DNA of 64,000 bases from Hydractinia symbiolongicarpus (Eukaryota > Cnidaria > Hydrozoa > Anthoathecata > Hydractiniidae): positions 9,672,001 through 9,736,000 of the forward strand of contig NC_079881.1 in assembly GCF_029227915.1 (NCBI RefSeq), read 5' to 3'. Positions 1 through 10,114 of the stretch are shown piece after piece. A program made the translations under genes and the position numbers. The notes beneath the pieces were generated by a model. It was not told the origin of the DNA and did no database searches. It saw only the letters and a list, made by a program, of their open reading frames with translations. Numbering within the stretch: position 1 is the first letter of the stretch; each line of letters opens with the position of its first letter.

Positions 1-1350
1 GGTAATAAACCGCATTAATACAGAGAAAAATATGTTGACAATCATATGGTTTTGTCACTCTTATTGATTAAGTTACGTCATCACTAAAGTATGGAAATTT
101 GAGAAACCATTTTACAGTTGTTTACGCACCTTGACTTTCGTGTAAGTCACTAAAGTAAAAAGTCAACAGCTGGTGTTGTATCCCCTTTAAAAAGTACATT
201 TTCGCTAGATCATTTTAAAACTGTTCAACTGCCAAAGCATTAATGTGACTTTATGTTCTTATCATTTAAGCGAGACAACAGTACGGCTGATACGACGAAC
301 GGTAATTCTATTCTAGAGCTTACGGAAAATGATAATAAGTTATAAATTGCAATCCCTAAAACAGTAATGGTGTTTTATATTTCAGAAACAAAAAATTCCG
401 AGACAAACCCCCCACCCTTTCCCCTATCCTGGCCGGAAGGAGGTTAATGTAATCGTGAAGCTAAATTCGGCTTGGTCAGCAATTATTTCCTGGTTTATTA
501 ATAAATATTTTTTTAGTTGTATGTCTTGTTTATGTTTGTAAAAGTTTTCGAAAAAACCTTTACAAAACAATTTTAGTTTCGTTAAACAGGAATAATTTTA
601 AAATAGCTCATTGATAATATTTTGTCTAAACACTCTCACCCGTAGACGTTTAAATGGCATTTGTATACAATGACTGACATCGATTTGCACTCTCTTCTTT
701 AAGTTTTTAAATTGACTTCAATGAGTTTTCCATAACAGAACATCGGAGTGTGTTGGAAAAACAGGCATTGAATACATAATACGTTTTTAAAAACTGTCCG
801 AACTTACAGTTCCAACTACAAACCACAATGTGACAGAGAAGAAACCTTTGACGTAATAACTCTCTAACAATGAGAATATCATTGGCTATAACAAACTCTA
901 ATTACAGCATATTAAGAGGACTTAAAACGTATAGCTGATGATTTTCATAATCAATCGTTGTGGAGAGCTGACAAAGTAGGATTGGACAAGTAAGTGTGTT
1001 TGCACGTTTCTTTTTGCGTTTGTTTTCTAGCTTTTTTTTTACTTTGTTTGTACTTGACAGGATTGCGTTGTTGTATAAAATTTGCTTAGACAAAAGGCGA
1101 TAATCTAGTATAGGGGAACAACGGCGAATATTTGTTTTTGGTGAAACGCGATTTTACTTGAATAGGGTAAAAGTTTAGGAACACGTACAAAATCAAAGGA
1201 TTTAAGAAATAATATATGAAAATGGCTGTTTGTCTTTTTTATTAAATGAAGCAATCCTCTGGAGAAAAGAAAACAAAGAATTTGAGATTATAAGTTTGTT
1301 CCAGTAGTTTAAGTGTAAGCTGCTCTTATTTTAGAATAACTGCATATAAA
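1..1350. other. AT-rich non-coding flank
   Basis: No convincing coding region, RNA gene or mobile element was recognised. The sequence is AT-rich with short homopolymer runs. A small minus-strand reading frame at 902-1093 is lysine-rich, low in complexity and shows no domain. The end of this stretch presumably holds the promoter and 5' untranslated region of the claudin-like gene. A pyrimidine-rich tract ending in TTTTAG at about 1334 could be a 3' splice acceptor (5' UTR intron or trans-splicing), which is inference only. Confidence 0.5.
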
Positions 1351-1845
1351 ATGAAGCCTAGACCTCTGCACATCGCACTCTTTATATCTGGCCTGATAAC
1401 CTTTATCATGTTAGCTATTTCGGTTGGTGGAGCCTCCTGGATAAAGATCGAAGATCGCCACATCGGATTATGGAAGATCTGCTATGTACAAACGGGCAAA
1501 TGCGCCTCACTACATGGTAATTGGGTAGAAACCTGGCTTAAGGTGACCAGAACTTTCTCATTGCTGTCGACCATTGTAACTGGGTTAAGTGTTCTTTTCG
1601 TCGTTCTTGCTGTTGCAACCAAAAGAGTTAATATTTTGTTGCCAATAGTATGCTTATTCGCTGCTGCTGTATTTGAAATGATTGCCATGGTAGTATATTC
1701 AACCGAAAAGAAGCTCACTTTCCCCGGCAACATCAAATACAGTTGGGGATATCACTTTGGTTGGATGGGATTTACAGCTGCTTTTGTATCAGGTTTCATA
1801 GGAGTGGTGCTTCGACGAGGAGATGAAGAATACACACCTATATAA
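1351..1845 (+). CDS. claudin/PMP22-like four-transmembrane protein
   Basis: The 164-residue intact ORF starts at an ATG preceded by ATAAA and ends in TAA. Four hydrophobic segments are visible at about residues 8-28, 70-89, 94-116 and 136-155. The first extracellular loop carries the claudin-family signature: W30, G39-L40-W41, C44 and C51, the W...GLW...C...C pattern whose two cysteines form a disulfide in known members. Family members sit in the plasma membrane and act in cell-cell junctions or paracellular barriers (claudins) or membrane organisation (PMP22/EMP). At 164 residues it is shorter than typical claudins (about 200-230) and close to PMP22/EMP (about 160). The C-terminus T-P-I fits a class I PDZ-ligand pattern (S/T-x-hydrophobic), which is inference. 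It appears to be a single coding exon. Subfamily cannot be assigned from sequence alone. Confidence 0.85.
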   Translation: MKPRPLHIALFISGLITFIMLAISVGGASWIKIEDRHIGLWKICYVQTGKCASLHGNWVETWLKVTRTFSLLSTIVTGLSVLFVVLAVATKRVNILLPIVCLFAAAVFEMIAMVVYSTEKKLTFPGNIKYSWGYHFGWMGFTAAFVSGFIGVVLRRGDEEYTPI

Positions 1846-2580
1846 ATTTTGTTTTGCGAATTGAAAATTACATGAAAAATATTTTAAAACATTGTCCCCT
1901 CTAACTTTGTACTCGGTTCTCTAGCATTCTACCATTCTTGGCTCGCATACAAGACAAACAACTTCGCATTAACCGCAAAACGTCAACGTTATTAAGACCA
2001 TAGTCCAGTTATATTTTAGTTTCGTTTGAACATTCTGTAAGTGCAATTAGCGGTAATTGACGAAAAGATCTAAAACCTAGAGGTTTCACAAACAAACAAT
2101 TTGTAAAATTCCTTATTAAATTGTGATTTTGTGAATAAAATTGAAGTACGATATAATGCTGAGTCATCTTTTTTTTATGCACACAAATTATCTTAAGCTA
2201 GGGCGGATGTGGCAGTACTCCTTGAAAATTGTACTTGTCAGTTTTTTTTATTTCGGATTTAAGAAGCAATATTCGCGGCATCGAGTTTCCCTGTCACTTA
2301 ACAATCTGTAAAATATAAAACAAAAACTTTCAAAATTCGTTATTCGATTAGATTTATTATCGTAGTTTTAACATTAAGTCTATCTGAAAAAGTTTCTTTT
2401 TCTCTGTTTGCGTACCATGAAAGCGACTTGCCTTTGTATTATAAGACTATTGCACGTCTAATAATAGCCATATTCCGTCTGTCTTGCGCCCGAGAAAAAA
2501 GTTGTGTTACGGAAACATGAAATGAAATATGTAAGGGACGGCAAACCCGTGAATCTATTCACTGGCTACCGATTAAGACG
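1846..2580. other. 3' UTR of claudin-like gene, then AT-rich intergenic DNA
   Basis: The first 300 bp are the probable 3' UTR. Beyond the poly(A) signal nothing recognisable was seen up to the inverted-repeat element that begins near 2581. Confidence 0.5.
2134..2139 (+). promoter_or_regulatory. candidate poly(A) signal of the claudin-like gene
   Basis: The canonical hexamer AATAAA lies about 290 bp after the stop codon of the claudin-like gene and is followed by a T-rich tract near 2168-2177. It would give a 3' UTR of about 300 nt. Other A-rich hexamers occur nearby, so the assignment is likely but not unique. Confidence 0.5.
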
Positions 2581-3372
2581 GGTGCAAATGCGTCAAACTG
2601 TTCATCAAACAGCTCATTAAACTTCTTGATGAAAATTTTATCAAACTGGGAATGTTTGATAAAATCGAATTTTCCATTTGCGTCAACTCGTCAAACACGT
2701 TTTATCAAAACATTCGAAATGAAGACCTATTCATTTAGAAAATTTCAAAATGGCGGCTGATAAAACAAAGGGTTGAATTCAAGCAATTCGATGAGTTCAG
2801 AAGTTGGTTCATCTGTCTAATCTTTGGCGACCTTGGCTTTATCATCAACTTTTAGCTTTAGTTCTTTTTTGGTTTTTAGCAGCCGTTTTCTTCTTCTCTT
2901 TCTTTTTTCTGGCAAACAAATCGCCATTTTTGATCTCTGTTTCACTTTCTGACGTTGCCATTTTGTCTTGTTCAACGTTCAATGAATGAACGAATGAGCA
3001 TATGTTTTTTGTTTTGGAATATTAAAAGCAGTATTCGAATGTCAAAAATGTTCGAAAGACGTCCGAAACGTTCGAAAGGCCCTTCACTGTTGATGTTTTT
3101 TGCACTCATCGCGGTCATTAAAAATTACTGTTTGATGAAATTTGACTCAAACGCGTCAAACAGCCATCAAACAGCAAAACTCGGTTTGATTAACCCGTTT
3201 TGTTTGATGAAAAGTTTGATCGCGATCAAACTTCATCAAACTCAACTTTTTTCTTCTTTTCTCATTTTTTCGAAAAAATCGTATTTGATGGTCCAACTGA
3301 AATGCATCAAAATTTTCATCAAACTCGCTAGTTTGATGGAGTTTGATGAAAAGTGTGACGTATTTGCGCTGA
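2581..3372. mobile_element. MITE/foldback-like non-autonomous element
   Basis: The outer about 60 bp at each end form imperfect terminal inverted repeats. The left end (from 2581) begins GGTGCAAATGCGTCAAAC and the reverse complement of the right end (to about 3370) begins AGCGCAAATACGTCACAC. They stay alignable through a shared TTCATCAAAC motif and an inner TTGATGAAAATTTT. The interior holds many further direct and inverted copies of TTTGATG/CATCAAAC. No transposase is seen; short frames at 2804-2989 and 2955-3386 are low-complexity artefacts. Superfamily and exact target-site duplication could not be settled by eye. Confidence 0.6.
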
Positions 3373-3687
3373 CCTTTAGGTTGTAATACTAGACTGCATT
3401 TTATTTTTTAAAGTTTTTATACTCACAGGTGTTCTTTTAGTACTAAATTGCTTTGTTATTATTAAAACCATTTACTTAAGTCGAAATATTTTCCTTTTGT
3501 GAGAAGAAACTAATCGCCACTTAAGTGTTTTTCGTTTGCGTTTTCGCTGTCGCAAGTAGACAAGTATTTTTTCCTTGAAGGGGACAGAACATCATCATAA
3601 CCGTTGTTACCCTGTCATAGCAAAAACAATCGGTCAATATGATTTTATTTTGAGGAATAAGTTTTTGTAAAAGTTAAAAAGTAAATC
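3373..3687. other. intergenic DNA between two inverted-repeat elements
   Basis: AT-rich sequence in which no gene, RNA or repeat was recognised. Confidence 0.4.
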
Positions 3688-5330
3688 GTGACACCGGGCT
3701 GAGCGCTTAGTACAGTTGATAAGTTAATACAGTTAAACGGTGTTGTACAGGCGTAAAGGGATAATACCCTTTTAAATCCGTGCAGCCGTGATTTCTATTT
3801 TTAAAAATTAACTGTCACAGTGGGCTGACCACTTAGTACAGGCACATAGGCTTAACAACAATCTCTAAAAAACAGCCCTTTGTTAACACTAAGCGTTTAG
3901 TACGGTTAAACCATGGAGATATAATATATATCTGTTTTATTGTATCTCTATGTTTAAACAAAGTTGAACAGGCGTATTAGGAGTATTACTCTTTTCCAAA
4001 AAACTGTATTGCAACTTCGGTTTCAAATAAAACAAGGAATAACATGTCGTTCCTGTCCAGCTAAGACAATCGCTTAGCCATTTTAGTTGCAGAAACATTT
4101 AGCATAAGAAATATTGCTTAAAAACATTGTTATAGCCAAACTGCATTTTTATACTTTCACTTTTTAGCCAAAGATATAGTCTACAACTAAATGTTGGCTA
4201 GGATAAAAAGCTCTAATCTATATTATAATACCCGTATATGTCTGTCCGTTACGCAAAATGGCTACCAATATTCCTTTGATCTTTCCACAATTTTTAAAAG
4301 CCAGGGTTTTTTTTAATCAAAAACCTTATTATTGATTAAAATGTATTCGAGAAATTAATTTATTTCCATAAAAAAAATAATTATTTTAATTTACCAGCCT
4401 TAATTAAATAAATAAAATAGGTGATTGAAACGAACGCATTATTTAAATACGCCATTTTTAATAATAATTACCCCCGTGATCTCAATCATCAATTCCGCTC
4501 GGGAGTCATAGAAAACAAATAGGACAGTTTTACTAACAGTTTTATTACTTTGTTTTGACCACTCGCACGTAGCATACCAATCAAAACGCCTAATTCTTCG
4601 AAGCACCAATCCAATATTTCCGTGGCCTGGTGATACCAACGAAGCAACATGATGATGAAGGCCATGTTGGTTTTGAAAGTGGTCGTGGCCAGTGGGTTGA
4701 AGGCCTTTTTGTCTTCTAAAAGCTTTTTATTTTGTGATATTTGTTATCTATATGATCTTAAATGTGAAAATAAATATATTGTCACTATTTAACCTAGCCA
4801 ATATTATTTATTTTTATGTCAAAGTTCTGTTTATCTAGCTTTCTTTAGCTGCCTCTGGATTAAAAGTGAAAGAAGCCAAATGCATTGTTTGGCTGCAACA
4901 CAATTCTTAATTCTTATGCTAAATCAATGCAGTTAGGCAACTACCAATTATATTATTTATATGAAAACTTATGCTGCAAAATAAAATTGCTGAGTACTTT
5001 TTTAACTGAACAGAATAACGGCAGACGGTTTCCTGCCTTTTTTTTAACCAAAGTCGCGATTACGTTTTTTAAAAAATGGTGTTATGCCTATATACTCATG
5101 CAACACGGTTTACCTGTACTAAGTGCTCATTCCAATGTTAACGACGGGCTGTTTCCTGTGTTTCTGTTAAACCGAAGTTGCGATAAAGTTTTTTTTTGGA
5201 AAAAGGTATTATACCTACATGAAGGCGCGACTTTGTTTACCTGTACTAAGGTAAAAAATGGGGCGCTGTCCGGAGTAACACTCATTTGTGAACTTTCACC
5301 AACACATGTATACCTGTACTAAAGTGCACC
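3688..5330. mobile_element. candidate diverged inverted-repeat element with subterminal repeats
   Basis: CTTAGTACAG occurs at 3706-3715 and 3832-3841 on the left. Its reverse complement CTGTACTAAG occurs at 5114-5123 and 5241-5250 on the right, with a near-copy at 5314. The left copies sit in about 125-bp repeats (both near GGGCTGA), the right copies in about 127-bp repeats that share a TTTCCTG...CCAAAGTCGCGAT-like segment. This resembles a long foldback element with repeated subterminal motifs. No protein is encoded; the frame at 4885-5322 lies in the repeat and shows no domain. Confidence 0.4.
4213..4300 (+). mobile_element. possible Helitron-like 5' terminal segment
   Basis: A TCTATATTATAATACC start followed by a TATGTCTGTCCG motif resembles 5' ends seen in many eukaryotic Helitron-type or related non-autonomous repeats. 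No matching CTRR end with a hairpin was found nearby, so this is a resemblance only. Confidence 0.25.
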
Positions 5331-6062
5331 ACCTGAATGTGTGGCACAGTTTACGGTTCTTATTAATTTCGCCACAGAGTTTTTAAATGCTGGGTAACAC
5401 TTTTATTTAAGGCTTACCTGGCGTGCAACACCGGACCCCCCGACTAGTACCATACAAAATAGGAATAAGTAAGGCTCTAGATGGCTAGCCAGGCAGCAAA
5501 ATCGTCGTTCCTAGCCAAAAGTCTTCAAATTAGTGCGTTTAAGATCTGTATATGGCTAAAGAACGTGATAGTATATTTATGTTAACATTGAAAACAAACA
5601 GAAAAAAATATTACAAATATATAAAGCTTTCAGAAAATAAAAAAAGTCAAACAGGCCTAAAAACATCACACACTGACCCCACATGACCTATTTCAAAATC
5701 AAAATGGCCTTCGTTCGTCCAGCTGCAAAGATCTTGGATTGTTTTTTTAAGCAAAAAAAATCCTGGATTGTTTTCCAAAGAATCAGGCGTCGTGATTGGT
5801 ATACTACGCGCGAGCAGTCAAAACAAAGTCGGTAAAAATATATCGCATATGGTGTTGGTGCGCATTTTAAAAAATTCGTGTTTCCGTAACAGGACGCGTC
5901 TTTCGCGGATACTCAGACAAAATGTGGCTATTATTAAAGGGATTATTGAAATGATACAAGAGGGGTAGATTAACGCCACAATGTTTAAATTGATGTCTAC
6001 ATACAGTAGTTCCAATTAAGATTTCGCTCCTTAAATTTTTAAGATAGATGAAAGCTTATTCG
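5331..6062. other. intergenic DNA up to the tRNA array
   Basis: No gene recognised. A short imperfect duplication (TTGGATTGTTTTT-like) lies at about 5734-5775. Two overlapping opposite-strand frames near 5768-6015 have no recognisable domain. The array starts abruptly at about 6063. Confidence 0.4.
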
Positions 6063-6107
6063 GGGCGTTTGGAAGCAACGGCACTTCAAATATTTTAGTC
6101 ATTTGCA

Positions 6108-6136
6108 AGAAGACATTGTAATAACAACGTTCTTCT
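6108..6136. repeat. short inverted repeat upstream of Met (first copy)
   Basis: AGAAGACATTGT and ACAACGTTCTTCT pair around loop AATA with one bulged A and one A-C mismatch. In units around 15-20 kb a CATTG to CGTTG change repairs the mismatch; in units around 36-38 kb TTCTTC to TTCATC weakens the stem. The role is unknown. Confidence 0.4.
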
Positions 6137-6235
6137 GAAATGCATCGGATTAGGGCACAGTGCCTTGTTAGCGCAGTAGGCAGCGCGTCAGTCTCATAAT
6201 CTGAAGGTTGTGAGTTTGATCCACACACAGGGCAA

Positions 6236-6249
6236 GGCTTTTAAAAGCC
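6236..6249. terminator. palindromic Pol III terminator after tRNA-Met (first copy)
   Basis: GGCTTTTAAAAGCC is a perfect 14-bp palindrome one base past the Met discriminator. It gives T4 on both strands: it ends Met transcription and would stop any minus-strand transcript entering from the Val(-) side. It is repeated in nearly every unit. Confidence 0.7.
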
Positions 6250-6279
6250 GCAGTGAATCAAATGTTTGACGCCTATTAC

Positions 6280-6283
6280 AAAA
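6280..6283 (-). terminator. T4 terminator of Val(-) (first copy)
   Basis: AAAA on the plus strand is TTTT on the minus strand, 16 nt past the Val(-) 3' end. It recurs in almost every unit inside ACAAAACTAG. Confidence 0.6.
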
Positions 6284-6778
6284 CTAGCAACTCAACAATG
6301 ATTCCGCCCGGGCTCGAACCGGGGACCTTGCGCGTGTGAAGCGCACGTGATAACCGCTACACTACGGAATCCAATGAATTTTGGAACCTATGACGAAGGA
6401 AAGCAATACAAGGCTAAAATAGCTAGAGAAAAAAGCAAAAACATGTCGCATTTTAGTTTCCAGATTCCGTAGTGTAGTGGTTATCACGTGCGCTTAACAC
6501 GCGCAAGGTCCCCGGTTCGAGCCCGGGCGGAATCATTGATGTTTCCGCGAAGCGAACCTCGGAAGAGCCTCTGTAGTTTCCATGGTGTAATGGTTAGCAC
6601 TCAGGACTCTGAATCCTGCGATCCGAGTTCAAGTCTCGGTGGAACCTGTGCCGTTAGTTGTGGCTCGGAAGCACCTATTGGGCTTTTGGAAGCAACAGCA
6701 CTTCAAATATTTTAGTCATTTTCAAGAAGACATTGTAATAACAACGTTCTTCTGAAATGCATCGGATTAGGGCACAGT

Positions 6779-7264
6779 GCCTTGTTAGCGCAGTAGGCAG
6801 CGCGTCAGTCTCATAATCTGAAGGTCGTGAGTTCGATCCTCACACAGGGCAAGGCTTTTAAAAGCCGCAGTGAATCAAATGTTTGACGGCTATTACAAAA
6901 CTAGCAACTCAACAATGATTCCGCCCGGGCTCGAACCGGGGACCTTGCGCGCGTGAAGCGCACGTGATAACTGCTACACTACGGAATCCAATGAATTTTG
7001 GAACCTATGACGAAGGAAAGCAATACAAGGCTAAAATAGCTAGAGAAAAAAGCAAAAGCATGTCGCTTGTTAGTTGCCAGATTCCGTAGTGTAGTGGTTA
7101 TCACGTGCTCTTAACACGCGCAAGGTCCCCGGCTCGAGCCCGGGCGGAATCATTGATGTTTCCGCGAAGCGAACCTCGGAAGAGCCTCTGTAGTTTCCAT
7201 GGTGTAATGGTTAGCACTCAGGACTCTGAATCCTGCTATCCGAGTTCAAGTCTCGGTGGAACCT
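6779..7264. tRNA. U2: Met-CAT, Val-CAC(-), Val-AAC(+), Gln-CTG
   Basis: Met 6779-6851; Val(-) 6916-6988 (A37 to G); Val(+) 7080-7152 (anticodon-stem mismatch); Gln 7193-7264. Confidence 0.88.
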
Positions 7265-7371
7265 GTGCCGTTATTTGTGCCTCGGAAGCACCTATTGGGC
7301 GTTTGGAAGCAACGGCACTTCAAATATTTTAGTCATTTGCAAGAAGACATTGTAATGACAGCGGGCACAGT

Positions 7372-7646
7372 GCCTTGTTAGCGCAGTAGGCAGCGCGTCA
7401 GTCTCATAATCTGAAGGTCGTGAGTTCGATCCTCACACCGGGCAAGGCTTTTAAAAGCCGCAGTGAATCAAATGTTTGACGCCTATTACAAAACTAGCAA
7501 CTCAACAATGATTCCGCCCGGGCTCAAACCGGGGACCTTGCGCGTGTGAAGCGAACCTCGGAAGAGCCTCTGTAGGTTCCATGGTGTAATGGTTAGCACT
7601 CAGGACTCTGAATCCTGCGATCCGAGTTCAAGTCTCGGTGGAACCT
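7372..7646. tRNA. U3, deleted: Met-CAT, truncated Val(-), Gln-CTG
   Basis: Met 7372-7444; truncated Val(-) 7509-7553; Val(+) absent; Gln 7575-7646. The Val(-) fragment is joined at GAAGCG to the same hexamer in the Val-Gln spacer, deleting the rest of Val(-), the divergent spacer and Val(+). A further 24 bp are missing just upstream of Met. Confidence 0.88.
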
Positions 7647-7777
7647 GTGCCGTTAGTTGTGCCTCGGAAGCACCTATTGGGCGTTTGGAAGCAACGGCAC
7701 TTCAAATATTTTAGTCATTTGCAAGAAGACATTGTAATAACAACGTTCTTCTGAAATGCATCGGATTAGGGCACAGT

Positions 7778-8263
7778 GCCTTGTTAGCGCAGTAGACAGC
7801 GCGTCAGTCTCATAATCTGAAAGTCGTGAGTTCGATCCTCACACAGGGCAAGGCTTTTAAAAGCCGCAGTGAATCAGATGTTTGACGCCTATTACAAAAC
7901 TAGCAACTCAACAATGATTCCGCCCGGGCTCGAACCGAGGAACTTGCGCGTGTAAAGCGCACGTGATAACCGCTACACTACGGATTCCAATGAATTTTGG
8001 AACCGATGACGAAGGAAAGCAATACAAGGCTAAAATAGCTAGAGAAAAAAGCAAAAACATGTCGCTTGTTAGTTGCCAGATTCCGTAGTGTAGTGGTTAT
8101 CACGTGCGCTTAACACGCGCAAGGTCCCCGGTTCGAGCCCGGGTGGAATCATTGATGTTTCCGCGAAGCGAACCTCGGAAGAGCCTCTGTAGGTTCCATG
8201 GTGTAATGGTTAGCACTCAGGACTCTGAATCCTGCCATCCGAGTTCAAGTCTCGATGGAACCT
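7778..8263. tRNA. U4: Met-CAT, Val-TAC(-), Val-AAC(+), Gln-CTG
   Basis: Met 7778-7850; Val(-) 7915-7987, anticodon TAC, with acceptor and T-arm changes; Val(+) 8079-8151; Gln 8192-8263. Confidence 0.88.
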
Positions 8264-8394
8264 GTGCCGTTAGTTGTGCCTCGGAAGCACCTATTGGGCG
8301 TTTGGAAGCAACGGCACTTCAAATATTTTAGTCATTTGCAAGAAGACATTGTAATAACAACGTTCTTCTAAAATGCATCGGATTAGGGCACAGT

Positions 8395-8880
8395 GCCTTG
8401 TTAGCGCAGTAGACAGCGCGTCAGTCTCATAATCTGAAAGTCGTGAGTTCGATCCTCACACAGGGCAAGGCTTTTAAAAGCCGCAGTGAATCAAATGTTT
8501 GACGCCTATTACAAAACTAGCAACTCAACAATGATTCCGCCCGGGCTCGAACCGAGGAACTTGCGCGTGTAAAGCGCACGTGATAACCGCTACACTACGA
8601 AATTCAATGAATTTGGGAACCTATGACAAAGGAAGGCAATACAAGGCTAAAATAGCTAGAGAAAAAAGCAAAAACATGTCGCTTGTTAGTTGCCAGATTC
8701 CGTAGTGTAGTGGTTATCACGTGCGCTTAACACGCGCAAGGTCCCCGGTTCGAGCACGGGCGGAATCATTGATGTTTCCGCGAAGCGAACCTCGGAAAAG
8801 CCTCTGTAGGTTCCATGGTGTAATGGGTAGCACTCAGGACTCTGAATCCTGCGATCCGAGTTCAAGTCTCGGTGGAACCT
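8395..8880. tRNA. U5: Met-CAT, Val-TAC(-), Val-AAC(+), Gln-CTG
   Basis: Met 8395-8467; Val(-) 8532-8604, TAC, degenerate acceptor; Val(+) 8696-8768 with C61 to A; Gln 8809-8880 with a D-loop change. Confidence 0.87.
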
Positions 8881-9011
8881 GTGCCGTTAGTTGTGCCTCG
8901 GAAGCACCTATTGGGCGTTTGGAAGCAACGGCACTTCAAATATTTTAGTCATTTGCAAGAAGACATTGTAATAACAACGTTCTTCTGAAATGCATCGGAT
9001 TAGGGCACAGT

Positions 9012-9497
9012 GCCTTGTTAGCGCAGTAGACAGCGCGTCAGTCTCATGATCTGAAGGCCGTGAGTTCGATTCTCACACAGGGCAAGGCTTTTAAAAGCCG
9101 CAGTGAATCAAATGTTTGACGCCTATTACAAAACTAGCAACTCAACAATGATTCCGCCCGGGCTCGAACCGGGGACCTTGCGCGAGTGAAGCGCACGTGA
9201 TAACCGCTACACTACGGATTCCAATGAATTTTGGAACCGATGACGAAGGAAAGCAATACAAGGCTAAAGTAGCTAGAGAAAAAAGCAAAAACATGTCGCT
9301 TGTTAGTTGCCAGATTCCGTAGTGTAGTGGTTATCACGTGCGCTTAACACGCGCAAGGTCCCCGGTTCGAGCCCGGGTGGAATCATTGATGTTTCCGCGA
9401 AGCGAACCTCGGAAGAGCCTCTGTAGGTTCCATGGTGTAATGGTTAGAACTCAGGACTCTGAATCCTGCGATCCGAGTTCAAGTCTCGATGGAACCT
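9012..9497. tRNA. U6: Met-CAT, Val-CAC(-), Val-AAC(+), Gln-CTG
   Basis: Met 9012-9084 (G37); Val(-) 9149-9221 (T37); Val(+) 9313-9385; Gln 9426-9497. Confidence 0.88.
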
Positions 9498-9628
9498 GTG
9501 CCGTTAGTTGTGCCTCGGAAGCACCTATTGGGCGTTTGGAAGCAACGGCACTTCAAATATTTTAGTCATTTGCAAGAAGACATTGTAATAACAACGTTCT
9601 TCTGAAATGCATCGGATTAGGGCACAGT

Positions 9629-10114
9629 GCCTTGTTAGCGCAGTAGACAGCGCGTCAGTCTCATAATCTGAAAGTCGTGAGTTCGATCCTCACACAGGGC
9701 AAGGCTTTTAAAAGCCGCAGTGAATCAAATGTTTGACGCCTATTACAAAACTAGCAACTCAACAATGATTCCGCCCGGGCTCGAACCGAGGAACTTGCGC
9801 GTGTAAAGCGCACGTGATAACCGCTACACTACGGATTCCAATGAATTTTGGAACCGATGACGAAGGAAAGCAATACAAGGCTAAAATAGCTAGAGAAAAA
9901 AGCAAAAACATGTCGCTTGTTAGTTGCCAGATTCCGTAGTGTAGTGGTTATCACGAGCGCTTAACACGCGCAAGGTCCCCGGTTCGAGCCCGGGCGGAAT
10001 CATTGATGTTTCCGCGAAGCGAACCTCGGAAGAGCCTCTGTAGGTTCCATGGTGTAATGGTTAGCACTCAGGACTCTGAATCCTACCATCCGAGTTCAAG
10101 TCTCGGTGGAACCT
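9629..10114. tRNA. U7: Met-CAT, Val-TAC(-), Val-AAC(+), Gln-CTG
   Basis: Met 9629-9701; Val(-) 9766-9838, TAC, T-arm lesions; Val(+) 9930-10002 with T27 to A; Gln 10043-10114. Confidence 0.88.

Larger units (their letters stand above)
6162..6647. tRNA. U1: Met-CAT, Val-CAC(-), Val-AAC(+), Gln-CTG
   Basis: Met 6162-6234; Val(-) 6299-6371; Val(+) 6463-6535; Gln 6576-6647. Edge copy with extra lesions: a mismatch in the Met T-stem and G2 to T in the Gln acceptor. Confidence 0.85.

Noticed and set aside
1482-1736. 84-residue minus-strand frame
   Set aside because: Antisense shadow of the claudin-like coding region.
2804-3386. Two reading frames of 61 and 143 residues
   Set aside because: Both lie inside the inverted-repeat element and consist of motif-derived low-complexity sequence; no domain visible.
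4439-4639. 66-residue minus-strand frame
   Set aside because: No recognisable domain or conserved motif and short; could be a decayed piece of a mobile element, but this cannot be supported.
4885-5322. 145-residue frame
   Set aside because: No ATG start, overlaps the repeated subterminal segment, and the translation has no recognisable family features.
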